Source: Coenobita brevimanus (taxonomy: Eukaryota > Arthropoda > Malacostraca > Decapoda > Coenobitidae). Taken from it: 64,000 bases of DNA. This document shows positions 34,270-49,616 of this stretch, piece after piece. The notes under the pieces were generated by a model. The model was not told where the DNA came from. It did no database searches and saw only the letters and a program-made list of their open reading frames with translations. The position numbers were made by a program, and so were the translations under genes. The stretch lies in NCBI GenBank assembly GCA_032717465.1, contig CM064655.1:20076551-20140550 (forward strand), written 5' to 3'. The number at the start of each line of letters is the position of its first letter. The stretch's first letter is position 1.

Positions 34270-35117
34270 TTGAAATTCGAGGGGAAATGAAAAGGATGCA
34301 CTTGATTGGCTATTGTCTATTGAATGTGATTGGTTGAAGCCGACTTACATGCGCAGTTCCACCCACGCAGCGGTAACGCACGTACTAACACACACCCTAC
34401 CCTTGCTAACGCACGCACGAACACACATAATATCCTAGCCTCCACTCCGTCAACATGTCCGCCCGCCTCTGTCAGGTACATTAGTTAGTGGTTAATTAAA
34501 CTAGTAAAATGAAATTTGCGACGGGTAGGACACACTCTGCGTTGCTAAGTATCATATTCAAAGTAAGATAATGGAAGAAAATGTGTCCGGTGCCGTACGG
34601 GAGTAATTATACAATACTCACAACTATACACACTCCTTCCTTTGCCCTCTCATTCTCATCTACTCCTGCACATATACCCCATCCATACGTGCACCGGTAT
34701 ATTCACACGATCGGGCGCCAGGTCAAACACCATCCTTTCTTACAGCAGTGCATCGTAGAGCTGGAGGATGAAGTAATGTAAATACCTCATATGTCATGAA
34801 ATATAATTTACCTAGAATTAATCCCCATATATATATTATATAGCCTATCATTACTGACCATAATTTTTTTGGTAATATGCATTATCTAGATTTAAGCTCT
34901 GTATCTGTCTCTCTATATCACTGCTGATCGTATGTATAACTTTCTACAGAATGCATTATGTAGATTTTAGCTCTGTATCTCAATATATATGATAACTGAT
35001 CATATGTGAAAATTCCCGTAATGTGCATTATCTACACTTTAGTTCTGTATGTCAGATGAATACTTGTTGTAATAGGCATTGTATAGGCTTAAGGTCTGTA
35101 TAAATGAATATATATGT

Positions 35118-35166
<49 letters not shown>

Positions 35167-35457
35167 ATTACTCATTGTATGTGTAGGTTAAAAAAGAAAA
35201 AAGGAAGAGTAGCCAACTTCAGCGCACACACCGTCACCTCGCTCCGCGTTTGCCACCCTTGACCACAACAGGCCATACCTAAATAGTACTATCTTTATAT
35301 GAGTCAAACTGTGTACTAGGTTAAACTAAATTGTGTTCTAACATAGAAGAGGAAGTTTAAACAAAAGTGTTGTCCAAATAACAGAATACAGCCAATTAGT
35401 GCAGGAATGCGCTGATCAAGCTAATGGCTGGCCGACCAGGGTTTTACGTACAGTCTA
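34270..35457. other. No gene; LINE-2 fragment and (GA)n
   Basis: At about 34610-34700 a minus-strand fragment of the LINE-2 endonuclease 5' part can be seen (ccttcctttgccctctcatt matches 42554 in copy D). A (GA)n run lies at 35121-35164. The (ctat)n run at 35454-35471 is the tail of LINE-2 copy C. Otherwise nothing is recognisable. Confidence 0.55.
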
Positions 35458-35471
35458 TCTATCTATCTATA

Positions 35472-36640
35472 GCCCGACGCCCTAATCCCGCAAAGGGTGG
35501 CCGCAGACAAAACGCCTCCAAGTCACTCTGTCACCCACCATTTGACTTCCCTCCCCCCAACTCACCCCCCCCTCCCTCATATACCTCTCAACTCCATCCC
35601 TCCACCTCATCCTCGGTCTACCCCTCCCTCTCCCCCCCTCCACCTCACCTACATACACCCTCTTAGTCAGTCTTTCATTCTCCATCCTCTCCACATGTCC
35701 AAACCACCTCAGTGTATTTCTCCTAATCTTTTCAACCACATCCACATCTACCCCACAACGTTCCTTCACTTCTTCATTCGTCAACCTGTCCCTCCATGTC
35801 ACTCCACATGCTCCTCTCAAGTAACTCATTTCCACTGCTCTCACTCTTGACTTGTTCCCCTCTTGCAAGGTCCACGCCTCGCTTCCATACGTCAGGGTAG
35901 GGATCACAATACCATCATGCAGTGACTTCTTAACTTCCATACTCACCTCCCTATTTCTCATCACTGCTTTCAGTGTGCCAACAACCTTCCTTCCCTGCTG
36001 TACCCTTTCACGTACTTCATCCCCCAAAGTTCCATCCTTACTCATCACACTACCCAAGTACTTGAATGCACTCACATTCTCCATATCCTCACCATCCAAC
36101 CCCACTGCACACTCTGTGACTTCATTCCTCTCAAACACCATAACTTTACTTTTGTTTACATTAACTTTCAGCTTCCTCCTCCTACACACTGTCCCAAATT
36201 CATTCACCAAACCTTGCAACTCCCATTCATCTTCACTCAACAATACTGTATCATCAGCAAACAGCAACACCGGAAGCTTCCAAATCTCACTCTCATTCAT
36301 TAGGGCCACCCCCACATCCACTGCCCTACCTTGTACCTCCTTTACGACCCCATCCATATATATATTAAACAGCCATGGAGACATTACACACCCCTGTTTC
36401 AGTCCCACATTGAGATCAAAGACTCACTCAGCTCACCATCCACTCGCACCGTAGCCCTAGCTCCCTCGTACATACTCTTCACAGCACTGAACAATTTCCC
36501 CTCCACTCCATATATTCTTAATAACTTCCACATACCTTTCCTATCTATTCTGTCATAAGCTTTCTCCAAGTCCATGAAGGCAGCGTACACTTTCCTTCCC
36601 TTCTCTAGATACTTCTCCACTAAACATCTTACGTACAGTA
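35472..36640 (-). mobile_element. LINE-2 copy C, 5'-truncated
   Basis: About 1.2 kb on the minus strand: the second half of reverse transcriptase and the C-terminus, then the typical 3' end and a (gata)n tail. The 5' end is cut at about 36636, upstream of KVYAAFMDLEKAYDRI. It is more diverged from B and F than they are from each other. Confidence 0.85.
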
Positions 36641-36647
36641 CTGTCAA
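35482..36647 (-). pseudogene. LINE-2 copy C reverse transcriptase, partial
   Basis: Two overlapping frames: 36399-36647 with the palm motif A (AAFMDLEKAYD), and 35482-36408 starting at GLKQGCVMSPWLFNIYMDG. They are offset by a frameshift near 36410. This copy keeps the intact catalytic motif LLFADDTVLLSEDE, unlike copies B, D, E and F. The tail shows GRGRPRMRWRDGVERYM and WRRFVCGHP. The endonuclease and the first part of the polymerase are missing, so it cannot act alone. Confidence 0.85.
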
Positions 36648-37264
36648 GTATAAATGCTGTTTTATTTTGGGGGTTATGAGCAGAAGCTTACAAAAATTAT
36701 GCGTTTCATATCTCGTTAATTACCAAGATCTAGCTTAGATTTAGGGGCTAAATGTTATGGTATGTGTTTACTATTTGTGTAATGACTGAGTGGTGTGTAC
36801 TTTTAGGGAAGCACAAAAATTATGGTGTGTACTTTATATTTCCTATTTGGCCAGTGGCAAAGACGCAACCTATGAGTATTAATGTGCCTTATAGCATTTT
36901 CAAATATAAAGGTATAGTACAGTTATCATTTCATAACTTCTTTAAAATAAAAATCCGTTTATAAAAGCTAAAATAATTGTTACATTTCAATGTAAATTAA
37001 TATATTAACATAATTTTATCAAGTACCAGCATTTTTTCACGCTAGCTAAACAAAAAAAGATTTGCAGGTAACGACTAAATTTAACACTAAGTTCCTGAAA
37101 CTCAAAGAAAGGTAGTGATAATTAAGTTGTGTATATTGTTTGATTATGTATACTGTATTTTACTGAAGATCAACAGAGAAAATGAAGAGAAACTGAATTT
37201 CTGCTTTCAGTTCTTGCACCATTGAAAGTAAACATTAAACAATCATACCATTGATGGAACACTG

Positions 37265-37347
<83 letters not shown>

Positions 37348-38252
37348 ACCGTCAGACTTGCAAGTTCGTATCAGTCCACCACAGCTTGACAAGAAGACTG
37401 TTGTCTAGATATTTGTGTCGAGCTTCATTCTAACCACAGTGATACTGTATAATATTATGGTCTAAATATTCCATATGCTTTAGTTCAAGCATTTTACCAT
37501 TTAAGACACAGCCAGTAGAATGTGGGGTAAGACTGTCTTTGATAAATGAACATCATTACAGCATTAGTTCACACCTAAAATGATGGAAGTGCTAGAGCCA
37601 GGGTCATTGGGTGAAACAAACATTTATTTTTCGTTGTTACGCAGCGGATTCCGATTATCGGATAATTTTCCCCTTCTGATGCCGATACCGACATTAATCA
37701 GCTTTTGTTTGCCAATTTACAGAACTATACTTGCCTGTGCGCTCCCGCTCTTCTGACCATGCAGTCACAAAACCCTGGTGCTTTGACTAACTCTGTGGCA
37801 TTCTGTGTTCAAGCTACTGTACTGTATTGTATTGCAAAGCTAATGGCCTGTATGCCCATGTCCTAGTTTTCGTTTTTTACTCAGGGTAAAGTTTGTAGGA
37901 TAGAGGGTCGAGACAGTATCACAATATCCGGCTCAAAGCCAAATGTTGCGCCAGATATGCAGTATCCAGCATTTCACTTTAACCGACGTAGGGCTTGGCT
38001 GAATGACAACAGATAATTGAGGGTTTACTGTACTGTATTTGGGAAAAGCATTTAGAAAGCACTTTTTTTTTTTCCATATTTAAAAAAATCAAGATGCCAG
38101 TATTACCCCATCAATATGCTAATATCCCCGATCTTATAGTATGTTGCTGGATAGTATTGGACCATTTGGCTGCTTTTGTTTCAGCAGGTACACTGGCAGG
38201 ACACGATTATGCAGTGAAAAAACATGAATGTTGTACTTTCATATAGAATGGA
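36648..38252. other. No gene; (TG)n microsatellite
   Basis: AT-rich DNA with a (TG)n run at 37265-37346. The phrase attccgattatcggataatt near 37648 shares wording with 13850-13930. No exon or repeat could be identified. Confidence 0.45.
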
Positions 38253-38447
<195 letters not shown>

Positions 38448-39026
38448 TATAGAAGGGGATCTTAGAACATTCTTTGTTCTCCTCTTGGCAGTGTACATGT
38501 CATTCACAGAAACTGTCAGAAGAGGAGAGAGTAGGCCTTATTAATCCTGGATCCTCTTCCTTCCAACCCACTTGTAGCATCTCGTGTTCTCTACATACTA
38601 GCATTCTTTCCTTTTGTTTTCAAGTATCCAGTAAATGTAGGAATGTACTATTACTGTGTCAAAGTTAAGGTGGAAGACAGAAGTGAGTGAGGAGGAGAAA
38701 TGATCCATGCAGAGTTTTGACTTCCCTTCAGGCCTTTACCACCTTCCCGTGAAGTTTCAGGGAGTCAGCCCATGTGGAAGTTTAATGGTTCAGTTGCATG
38801 CATTCTTTGAAAACACCAAACTGCATGTGCCCAGCAGCTCTCAACTGTATTGCACTTGGGTACTCTTCATTAGACACTATTCACAGGGCGAATAGCTCCT
38901 AGCATACTTTAATTTTGATCATGGTAATGCGGTTTGTTGTGTTATATATATGATTTATGTATCCTTTCTTATATAGCTATTGTTGGTTTGCATTATGTGC
39001 ACTATAATGAAGACTGTTCTCACCAG

Positions 39027-39291
39027 GGTGATCATCACACGGGTCAGTGCAGATATCTCTCTTGCCAAAAGGAGTCTTCTCAACAATCCTAATAAGCGGG
39101 CGATAATGGAACGCTCCAACTCCAGGTCTTCTTGTATAGCGGAGGTTCAGGCAGAGATAGAGCGGATATTTGAGTTGGCAAGAACTCTACAGTTGGTTGT
39201 ATTGGACTGTGACACCATCAACCATCCTTCTCAGTTGGCCAAGACTTCACTAGCTCCTATTCTAGTATACCTCAAGATTTCCTCACCTAAG
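39027..39291 (+). CDS. CACNB (Ca-beta): Voltage-gated calcium channel beta subunit, exon (guanylate-kinase-like domain, part 1)
   Basis: A 265-bp internal exon. The acceptor is ttctcaccag just before 39027, and the donor is a GT at 39292 (aag|gtaaatg). The first base completes an Arg codon. The frame then reads [20 protein letters not shown], then [52 protein letters not shown] and VYLKISSPK. This is the strongly conserved guanylate-kinase-like domain of calcium channel beta subunits, the cytoplasmic partner that binds the alpha-1 I-II loop and controls channel trafficking and gating. The reading continues exactly into the exon at 58730. The next bases after 39291 reach a stop only after reading through the donor, which fits an intron boundary. 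Confidence 0.95.
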
Positions 39292-39782
39292 GTAAATGTA
39301 TATATAGCATTTCTGAATGTACTGTATTGCTATTTAAGCACATACTGCATAATCATCAGCCATTGAAGAGATACTTAGACTTGGGTTTTTCAGACTAGCT
39401 AATAATACTATATTTTTTTCCCGTGGTGATAAATGGTTAAAGATTTATTTTCCAGTGGTGATATGATACTCTTGTGAAAATAACTTTCTTGTCAGGTTAT
39501 AACCTTTTCCATTTATTATCATTCCTGACCTCCACAAACAGTGATCAGTGATCTGAAGGCAATGGAAAATGTAGGACTGAAAATGCACTTTTTAATTTTT
39601 CTTTTCTTTCTTTCTTTCTTTCTCTATTTTTTTTTATTCTTTTTATTGAGAGCCTGGTGTACAATGGTATATTTTCAGTGACATGTGCTATATATTTAGT
39701 GATATTAACCAGGCCTAATCCATTGTGACCAAACTTAACAGTGATAGTCACATCCATCAGCTCTTACACTGGGAGGTTATAC

Positions 39783-39870
39783 AATTCATTCATTCATTCA
39801 TTCATTCATCATCCAATCGAAGTTTGTCCCATAGATAAAGGAGCGTAGGGACATGGAACAAGACTGCTGA
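39783..39870 (-). mobile_element. Diverged SINE-A 3' end
   Basis: catcatccaatcg, then cccatagataaaggagcg and gtaggg, parallels the reverse complement of the SINE-A end (catcatccaatcctacattg, ccccatgaggagcgtagg). Its tail, (attc)n at 39783-39806, takes the place of TA. Match by eye only. Confidence 0.5.
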
Positions 39871-39909
39871 AATTATAAAACATACACAAATAAGTACTGG
39901 CATATACTG

Positions 39910-39911
<2 letters not shown>

Positions 39912-39944
<33 letters not shown>
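39912..39944. repeat. (CT)n microsatellite
   Basis: About 33 bp of CT. Confidence 0.9.
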
Positions 39945-39945
<1 letters not shown>

Positions 39946-39984
39946 GATATACGACATATATTTATATATCATCATTCATACACT

Positions 39985-42727
39985 CTCCTCGTCAGTCTCT
40001 CTCTCTCTCCATCCTCTCCACATGGCCAAACCACCTCAGTGTGTTTCTCTTAACACGTTCTATCACATCCACATCCAGACCACAACGATCCTTCACTTCC
40101 TCATTTGTCAGTCTGTTCCTCCATGTGACTCCTCATGCTCCTCTCAAATAACTCATTTCCACTGCTCTCACTCTTGACTTCTGTCCCTCCAACAAGGTCC
40201 AAGCTTCACTTCTGTCGTTACAGTTGGTATTACAATACTGTCATGCAGTAACTTTTTCACTTCCATGCTCACTTCCCTGTTGCTTATTACTGCTTTCAAG
40301 GAACCAGCAATCTTTATTCCTTGTTGCACCCTTTCAAGCACTTCACCCTCTAAACTTCCATCCTTATTCATCACACTACCCAGGTACTAAAACGCACTCA
40401 CATTTTCCATTTCCTTCTTATCCAACCTCACTGTACATTCACTGACTTCATTTCTCTTGAAGACCATAACTTTACTCTTCCCAACATTCACCTTTAGATT
40501 CCGCTTCATACGTACACATTCTCCCAAACTCATCCACCAAGCCTTGCAGCTGTCCATAATTGTCTTCACATAACAACACAGTATCATGTGCAAACAACAG
40601 TACAGGGAGTTTCCAAACACTTCCATCTCTCATTAGAGCCGCTCCAGCATCCACTGCCCTACTTTGTATCTCTTTTATAACCTCATCCATATACAAATTG
40701 AACAACCATGGAGACATGACACATCCTTGTTTCAATCCAACCTTCAAATAGAAAAATTCACACAGTTCTTTATCCACTTGCACTCCAGCCTTAGCATCCT
40801 CATACATACTCTTCACAACATTCAACAACTTCCCATTTGCTCCATCTATTCTTAATGCTTTCCACAATCCTTGTCTATCTACCCGGTCATATGCTTTCTC
40901 CAAATCCATGAAGGCCTCATACAACTTTTTTCCCTACTCTAGAAACGTTTCCACCAATGACATAAGAATGAGTATCTGATCTACACAACCTCTTCCCTTC
41001 CTAAAACATCCCTGTTCTTTTCCATCCAGTTCCTCTGTTATTTCCCCTAACTCTGTCAATAAGTATCCAACCACTAGGAAGATAAATGACCTTATGATTA
41101 CCACACATTTCTTTTTCCCCTTTTCCTTTGTATGGGGAAATAATTATACCTGACTTCCAATCCTCCGGGACTCTACCTTCCTCCCAGGCCAATCTGCACA
41201 CCTTCCATATCCATTCTACTACTAATTCTCCCCCACACTTCAGCATTTCACCACACACTCCATCAGTTCCTGGGGCTTTCCCCATTTTGACTTCCTTCAC
41301 TGCTACCACAGCTTCCATCCTACTGATTTCTTCCTGTCTTTTCACCTCCCTCCTTCTCCTAGCCATTCCCCAGCCACTTATACTCGCATTACTTTCATTC
41401 TCTATGTCCAACAATTCCTCTCCATCTGTTTACTTTTTCTCCCTTCTTCACCAGTAATTTGCCATTTGTATCTTTCTCTCCTTGACTAACTTCTTTGATG
41501 CCCTGTCTATCTCTCTTTCCCCCTTTCCAGAACATTTTCTTACATTCCCTCCATTTTACACTCAGATTCCTTCCAAATTCCTCATCGATTCTATTCTTAC
41601 TCATTCTTACTAATCTTTTCACCTCTCTCTTCCTCTCTACATGTAACTCATTCTTCCATCTCTCAACTTCTTCCACACCCCTGTTTCTCATTCACTCATT
41701 TTATGCTTTCTTTTGTGCCACAGCCTGTCTCACCTTTTCATTCCACCATGCTGTTCCTTGCACCCCCTTTCATCATCTCTTCACCCCACACAGCACCTCA
41801 CATGCTGCACAGATTTCTTCTGTGAATATCTTGCACACACCTTCCACGTCCCCCATCTGCTCCAATTCATATTTATCCAATCATTCCTCTACTTGTTTCT
41901 TATATTCTGCCTTTTTTTCCATCGTCTTGTAATCTATCCACCCTTCTTGTATGAATTATTTCCTCCTGTCCTTCCCTTCTTCTATTCCACAATTTCATTT
42001 GGGCCTTGATTCTCACCACCACCAAGTGGTCATCTGAAAGTCCACTTTCCCAACCTCTATATGCTCTTGCATCCATTACACACCTTGTCATCCTATCATC
42101 CACACACACACATAATCAGTCATTGTCTTCCGTTCATTCAGTTCACCACCCACCCTTCTTATCACTCGCCACGTATACCTGTGGATCATTTTGTGCCTGA
42201 AGAGGGTATTGGCGATCACCAGCCCCCTCCCAACACTAATGTCCACTAGAGCACTGCCATTCCTCTGCAGGCACACCCCACTCACCAACTATTCCATCCA
42301 CCTTCACATTCCCAACTTTTCCATTCATATCTCCAATCAAAAACACTTTCTCATTCCTTTTGAACTTCCTATGCAAGCTTCCACATTTGTCCAGAACTCT
42401 TCTTTCACTGCTTGCATGATCTTACATTGGCGCACACACACAATCGCCCACATTTTTAGTTCAACTTTCAGTCTTACCCACACAATTCTTGAGCCAATTG
42501 ATCCATACTCTCTTGTATTGTCTTTCTGTCTCTTGCACACAACAATTCACACTCCTTCTTTTGCCCTCTCATTCTCACCCACTCCTGTGCATATACCTCA
42601 TCCATGCTCCCATTCTCTCACCTCTCCATTTAGTTTCAGTTAATCCACATACATCCACTTTTGCACCTTCAAGCACCAGGACAATCTCTCTCTCTTTCAC
42701 CTCATCATTTGCGCCCTTACAATTCAT
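39985..42727 (-). pseudogene. LINE-2 copy D endonuclease/reverse transcriptase, frameshifted
   Basis: Frames at 42088-42540, 41001-41691, 40472-40924, 40387-40626 and 40168-40374 carry successive parts: RGLVIANTLFRHKMIHRYTW (endonuclease), KAPGTDGVCGEMLKCGGEL, YEAFMDLEKAYDRVDRQGLW, GLKQGCVMSPWLFNLYMDE and VLLFAHDTVLLCED. The catalytic FADD is FAHD here, as in copy E. Many frameshifts and stops make it inactive. Confidence 0.85.
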
Positions 42728-42913
42728 GTAACAATCCGTATGTCCTTTGTTCGGTCCTTAGTGATCACCTGTTGGTCAGTCCTGGTCTGAGGCTTCTTGT
42801 TCGTATTTTTAGTTAGTTGTTTTCCATGGAGGGGCACTAACCCTCTGCCAAGCCACTTGTTGTCATGTAGAGATCACGTGTTGGTTGGTTATAAGGTTGC
42901 CACCCAGCGTTGT

Positions 42914-42944
42914 AAATGATTTCCTGGTTTACAGGAAATCATTT
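42914..42944. repeat. Perfect 13-bp inverted repeat in LINE-2 5' UTR
   Basis: AAATGATTTCCTG and CAGGAAATCATTT pair around the 5-base loop gttta. It is the counterpart of 18562-18592, with one compensated base pair. Confidence 0.9.
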
Positions 42945-42989
42945 GGCTTGCCACTCACTCTAAAGCTACCCTAAAAACAGAGTATCGCT

Positions 42990-43183
42990 ACACAAAGTGG
43001 GTGGATGATGGGGGAGAGGGAGGGGGAGACCAAGGATCAGATGGAGGGATTGGAATGGAGAGGTATATGAGGGAAGGGGGTGTGAGCTGGGAGCAGGGCA
43101 GTGACATGGCGGGGGACAGCGACATGGATGCGATTTGTTTGTGGCTACCCTTTATGAGATTAAGGCATCTGGCAATAGATATA

Positions 43184-43186
<3 letters not shown>
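42990..43186 (+). mobile_element. LINE-2 copy G, 3' fragment
   Basis: The last ~190 bp of LINE-2 in + orientation: the Gly/Arg-rich coding end (gagggagggggagaccaag), then gatttgtttgtggctaccc, gagattaaggcatctggcaa and a (TA)n tail. It lies head-to-head against copy D. Confidence 0.85.

Positions 43187-43261
<75 letters not shown>
43187..43261. repeat. (TA)n microsatellite
   Basis: About 75 bp, tail of LINE-2 copy G. Confidence 0.95.
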
Positions 43262-43265
<4 letters not shown>

Positions 43266-43304
43266 TAAATGTTGTTATATATGTACATATATAAAGTATA
43301 TATA

Positions 43305-43470
43305 TAGCGGGGGTCTTCTTACATGTCGGCGGGTCTTCTGGTAGCTCAGTAAAGTCTGATTTTGTGAAATTCAGATCCTTACACTGTTTCCTGCCCCAAC
43401 CGGGATTTGAACCTGAGTCTGGTAGGACTGCAGGCCACCTCTCTACCGACCGAGCCACTGCTTCCCCCAG

Positions 43471-43475
<5 letters not shown>
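43305..43475 (-). mobile_element. tRNA-derived SINE-C
   Basis: Read on the minus strand: gaagcagtggctcggtcggt, then agagaggtggcctgcagtcc and ggttcaaatcccggttgggg. Box A (TGGCTCGGTCGGTAGAG, 43441-43457) and box B (GGTTCAAATCC, 43403-43413) are excellent. The 3' extension runs to about 43305 (aagaagacccccgctatata). A strict cloverleaf is imperfect and the 3' extension is long, so a SINE is preferred over a tRNA gene. It sits between two TA arrays. Confidence 0.75.

Positions 43476-43540
<65 letters not shown>
43476..43540. repeat. (TA)n microsatellite
   Basis: About 65 bp, between the 5' side of SINE-C and the 3' end of LINE-3 copy a. Confidence 0.95.
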
Positions 43541-43542
<2 letters not shown>

Positions 43543-43637
43543 TGCGGACCTCCTTTCCCACCCTTGGGCAGGGTGAGGAGTAGCAACGTCCAGACTTTCT
43601 AAGTTTGCCTAATGCAGTGGACCACGCTTCCATAAGT
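43541..43637 (-). mobile_element. LINE-3 copy a, 3' UTR fragment
   Basis: cggacctcctttcccaccct through gcagtggaccacgcttccat is the reverse complement of the LINE-3 3' UTR end seen at 47950-48050 and 53575-53665. No coding part remains. Confidence 0.8.
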
Positions 43638-44049
43638 ATAGTCTCCATACAGCACGAGATAGGGTATACAGAACCTCGTGCAAAATCAATTTCGCGCTAA
43701 AACATATATTTATATGTACAGTAAAATAGAGGATTAGGTTGGGGAGCCCCATATTTTTCGTTAAATATATATTTAAAGGTAAGTTATTACAAATATATCT
43801 GCCTTAACACCCAAGACAGTGGGGTTTACATACGATCTCGCCGACTGGACAAATCAGTGCATACTACCCAAACCTAACCGATTAGTTTTGCCCCCTAATG
43901 CTCCCTATAAAAATTTTAACCATCAAGGATTGCCACTAAGCCACTTGAAAGTCCTCATTACCAATCAAGCAAAAACTTCTGACCTAATCAACGCGTGAAT
44001 AATGGCCGCCCAGCATCACATTTTGCTAGGAATCACTTTCGGCGCACTC

Positions 44050-44085
<36 letters not shown>

Positions 44086-44388
44086 AAACTATTTTAGCAA
44101 GGCATTAGTCATCAACAATAAAGGAAAAAATAAAACTATACTGAAGTCGTCAGTATGGAATGATTGCGTGCTTCTCACTTCTCAGATACTAACGATTGCA
44201 GTCATTGTGAATAATAAATAAGTTAGCCAAGCAGCATAATTTGTGTGACAGTATACGAGTAATTCACAAGAACTGAACTCACATAATTACCTTACCTATT
44301 GACGTCAGTACGTAGTGTCTTCACATACCATAAGAGCCGAATATGCTCGACCAAAGACCGCCAGTTCAGAACAAATATCGGGTACAAA

Positions 44389-44428
<40 letters not shown>

Positions 44429-45038
44429 TGCACTAAAGGTAAATACATGAATTTTGCCGCTCCTTCATCATTATTATTATTTTTTTTTTCAACAAAGAAA
44501 CTATCCACCTCGTAAACACATCCAACTCATTATATTTCTCTGCATTTAAACTCCCACATCACACGCCACTTCGTCCAACAATTTTACATTTTCTTTTGGA
44601 ATAAATGTTTTTCTTGTGTTCATAGCATTTTCAGGATGCTTAAGCATAACAAAAGTTAGTTTAGAACCACGTGCTAAGAGTTCTGAGAGGAAATGAGGAG
44701 CAAGGAAATGAGCAAATAAACGCTTTTAACCACAGCGACCGTCCACACAACACTTTGTCAGGCAGTGGCAGATGGTATGGGACATGGATCATGTGGGTCG
44801 GGTCGGGTCGAGGAAACCAATCAGTGGCCGACAAAAGCATAACACACGAGTTGTAAACAAATGCAGTCATCTGGAAATCCAGTACCTAATGCACCCACTT
44901 CCCACACAGTTTCTTTCGCGCAGCTGAGTGATATTACCGAGCTATTAAGTAATTATGGAAGAAATTAAATGAACATGTTATTGTAAGATCGTTGTTTTTT
45001 TTATTCTTAAATCGTGACTCTACTCATCATTCAAGACC
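43638..45038. other. No recognisable gene; poly-A and poly-T runs
   Basis: Holds an A-run at 44053-44081 and a T-run at 44392-44422. Between 43800 and 45000 there are several short frames, none with a recognisable signature. A short gtcgg repeat lies near 44797. Confidence 0.4.
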
Positions 45039-46936
45039 ATGGAATCATGTCTGTATCTGATACACCACAAACATTCACCACATTCTGTAGCTTCACATAA
45101 ACTTATCCGAGTCACTCAGAACGCTGTCACATTAAAAAGGTGTGCCAAATCCCTGATTATGCAGTTTTCACAACATTCATCCAGCCAGCTCGATCTCTTG
45201 TCATTCCCCCAGCCTCGTCGACTTTCAAACCTCTCTTCCTCACGCACTCATCCACAATATCCCTCCACATCTCCTTGGCGTACCTCGCCTACTCCCTCCT
45301 TCATATTCGCTCAGATATACCTTTTTTGCCACTCTGCTGTTATCCATTCTTTCCGCATGACAATATATACCATCTCAGTACACTCTCTTCGATTCTGGTG
45401 CCCACAGACTTTCTCACTCTGCATCTTTCATGAATCACATTAATTTGTATCCTATCCACTCTCTGTAGTCCACATACATTCCTCAACAGTCCCATCTCCA
45501 TTGCTCTCACTCTTGACTTTTCATTTTCATGCCACACCATAGTCCCACATCCATATGTTAACATTTTTTCATGTAAGCCTCATGCAGCTGCAACACCCGA
45601 ACCTCTGTTTCTTGTCAAGGCCTTCATAGCACCAGCTACTTTCCTCCCTTGTGTCACTCTACTTTCCACTTCTTTTGCACATTTTCCTCTCTTTTCTATC
45701 ACTGTACCCAGATATTTGAACTCTCTCACCAATTCCAGTCTCTCTCCATTCAGTATAATATCACACTGGAAGTCACATTCTCTCACAGTAACCATCACTT
45801 TACTCTTTTCTACATTTACTCTCTAGGCACAATGCTCACAGACATCAGCAAAACTCTGCACGAGTCTACCAACTTCTTGTCCGGTATTTGGAAGTAGTAC
45901 TGCATCATCAGCATACAACAAATTTGTGATATTCCATTCATCACCATTCATTACTGACGCCATCCCACTCTCCATTACTTGATTTTTTTGCTTCTCTCAT
46001 CACCCTATCCATATATATATTGAACAACCATGGGGTCATTACACAGCCTTGTCGCACATCCACACTGATCGTGAGCCGTTCACTTAGATACCATTTACTC
46101 CTACACATGCCTCACTACCATCATAAAATCTCTTGACGGCTCCTAGCAGCTTACTATCTACACTGTACATACGCAGAACCTTCCACAATCCTTCTCTGTC
46201 TACTATTTCGTATGCCTTTTCCAGATGCATGAATGCCATAAACACCTTGTAGTCCTTCTCATAAGCCTTCTCCATTACCTGTCTTACTGCAAATATTTGA
46301 TCCATACATCCCCTGCCACTGCTAAAGCCACCCTGTTCATCATTCACTAGGACTTCTGATATCTCGCTTACTTTCTCTGAAATAATTCTTCCGTCCACCT
46401 TCCCTACCACACTCAATAAACTTATGCCACAATATAGCACTCACTTCGCGCACCTTTGCTTTTGTACAGGGGTACAACCACAGCCTTTTTCCACTCTGTT
46501 GACAGTTTCACTCATCCATGCCTTTTTGCATATCTCCAACAAGCACTTCATTCCGCACTTTCCACTACACTTAATCATCTCTGCATACACACATCAACCC
46601 CCGCTGCTTTCCCATTTTCAGCCGCTTCACAGAGTTCTTCACCTGTACCAATGTCATACGAGTATTTCCTGGCACTCCATTCCTTCTCTGCACACACCCC
46701 AAAACCAATCATGTTTACAGCAGCTCTGTTTTCTCTATTCCCATTCATCAGGCTTTCAAAATATTCTTTCCATCCAGTCGTTACTTCATCCGATGGGTTA
46801 ATCGACCACTTACATCCTTCACATTTTCACTTTCTATCTGCTGTCACTTTTACATTTCAGCATCTCTTTCCAGAATAACTTCCTATTTTCAGAATAATTT
46901 GCATTCATTTTTCTTCCTAGATCATCATTTATGTAT
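45039..46936 (-). mobile_element. LINE-3 copy b, decayed
   Basis: A minus-strand non-LTR retrotransposon related to LINE-2 but a separate family. The 3' UTR at 45039-45165 matches that of copy d (53440-53520). Coding fragments run from 45165 to about 46900, where a (TA)n array begins. The distal 3' UTR is missing. Confidence 0.8.
45180..46440 (-). pseudogene. LINE-3 copy b reverse transcriptase, broken
   Basis: Frames in order of translation: 46084-46440 with ISLLSVVGKVDGRIISEKV, QGGFSSGRGCMDQIFAVRQV and FMAFMHLEKAYEIVDREGLW. Around 45890-46060 comes the block with NLLYADDAV (catalytic pair intact). Then 45580-45798 with GERLELVREFKYLGTVIEKR, and 45340-45564 with KSRVRAMEMGLLRNVCG. The order and motifs match copies c and d. 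Stops and frameshifts separate the pieces. Confidence 0.8.

Positions 46937-49616
<2,680 letters not shown>

Larger units (their letters stand above)
39975..42985 (-). mobile_element. LINE-2 copy D, includes 5' UTR
   Basis: The most complete LINE-2 at the 5' side. On the minus strand it starts near 42985 with ggtagctttagagtgagtgg, then the hairpin (42914-42944), then the body module shared with the 5S-SINE (42808-42880). The reading frame starts at an ATG at 42725-42727 with MNCKGANDEVKEREIVLV, followed by AKVDVCGLTETKW, the endonuclease start. Reverse transcriptase follows, and the copy is cut about 200 bp short of the 3' end, near 39975. Together with copy F it lets the full element be outlined: about 170 bp of 5' UTR or more, one frame near 1000 codons, and a ~35-bp 3' UTR. 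Confidence 0.85.

Noticed and set aside
37251..37433. Cys-Val repeat protein
   Set aside because: Translation of the (TG)n microsatellite.
43400..43475. A functional tRNA gene on the minus strand
   Set aside because: The A and B boxes are very good, but the acceptor stem does not pair well and a long 3' extension follows between TA arrays, so a tRNA-derived SINE is more likely.
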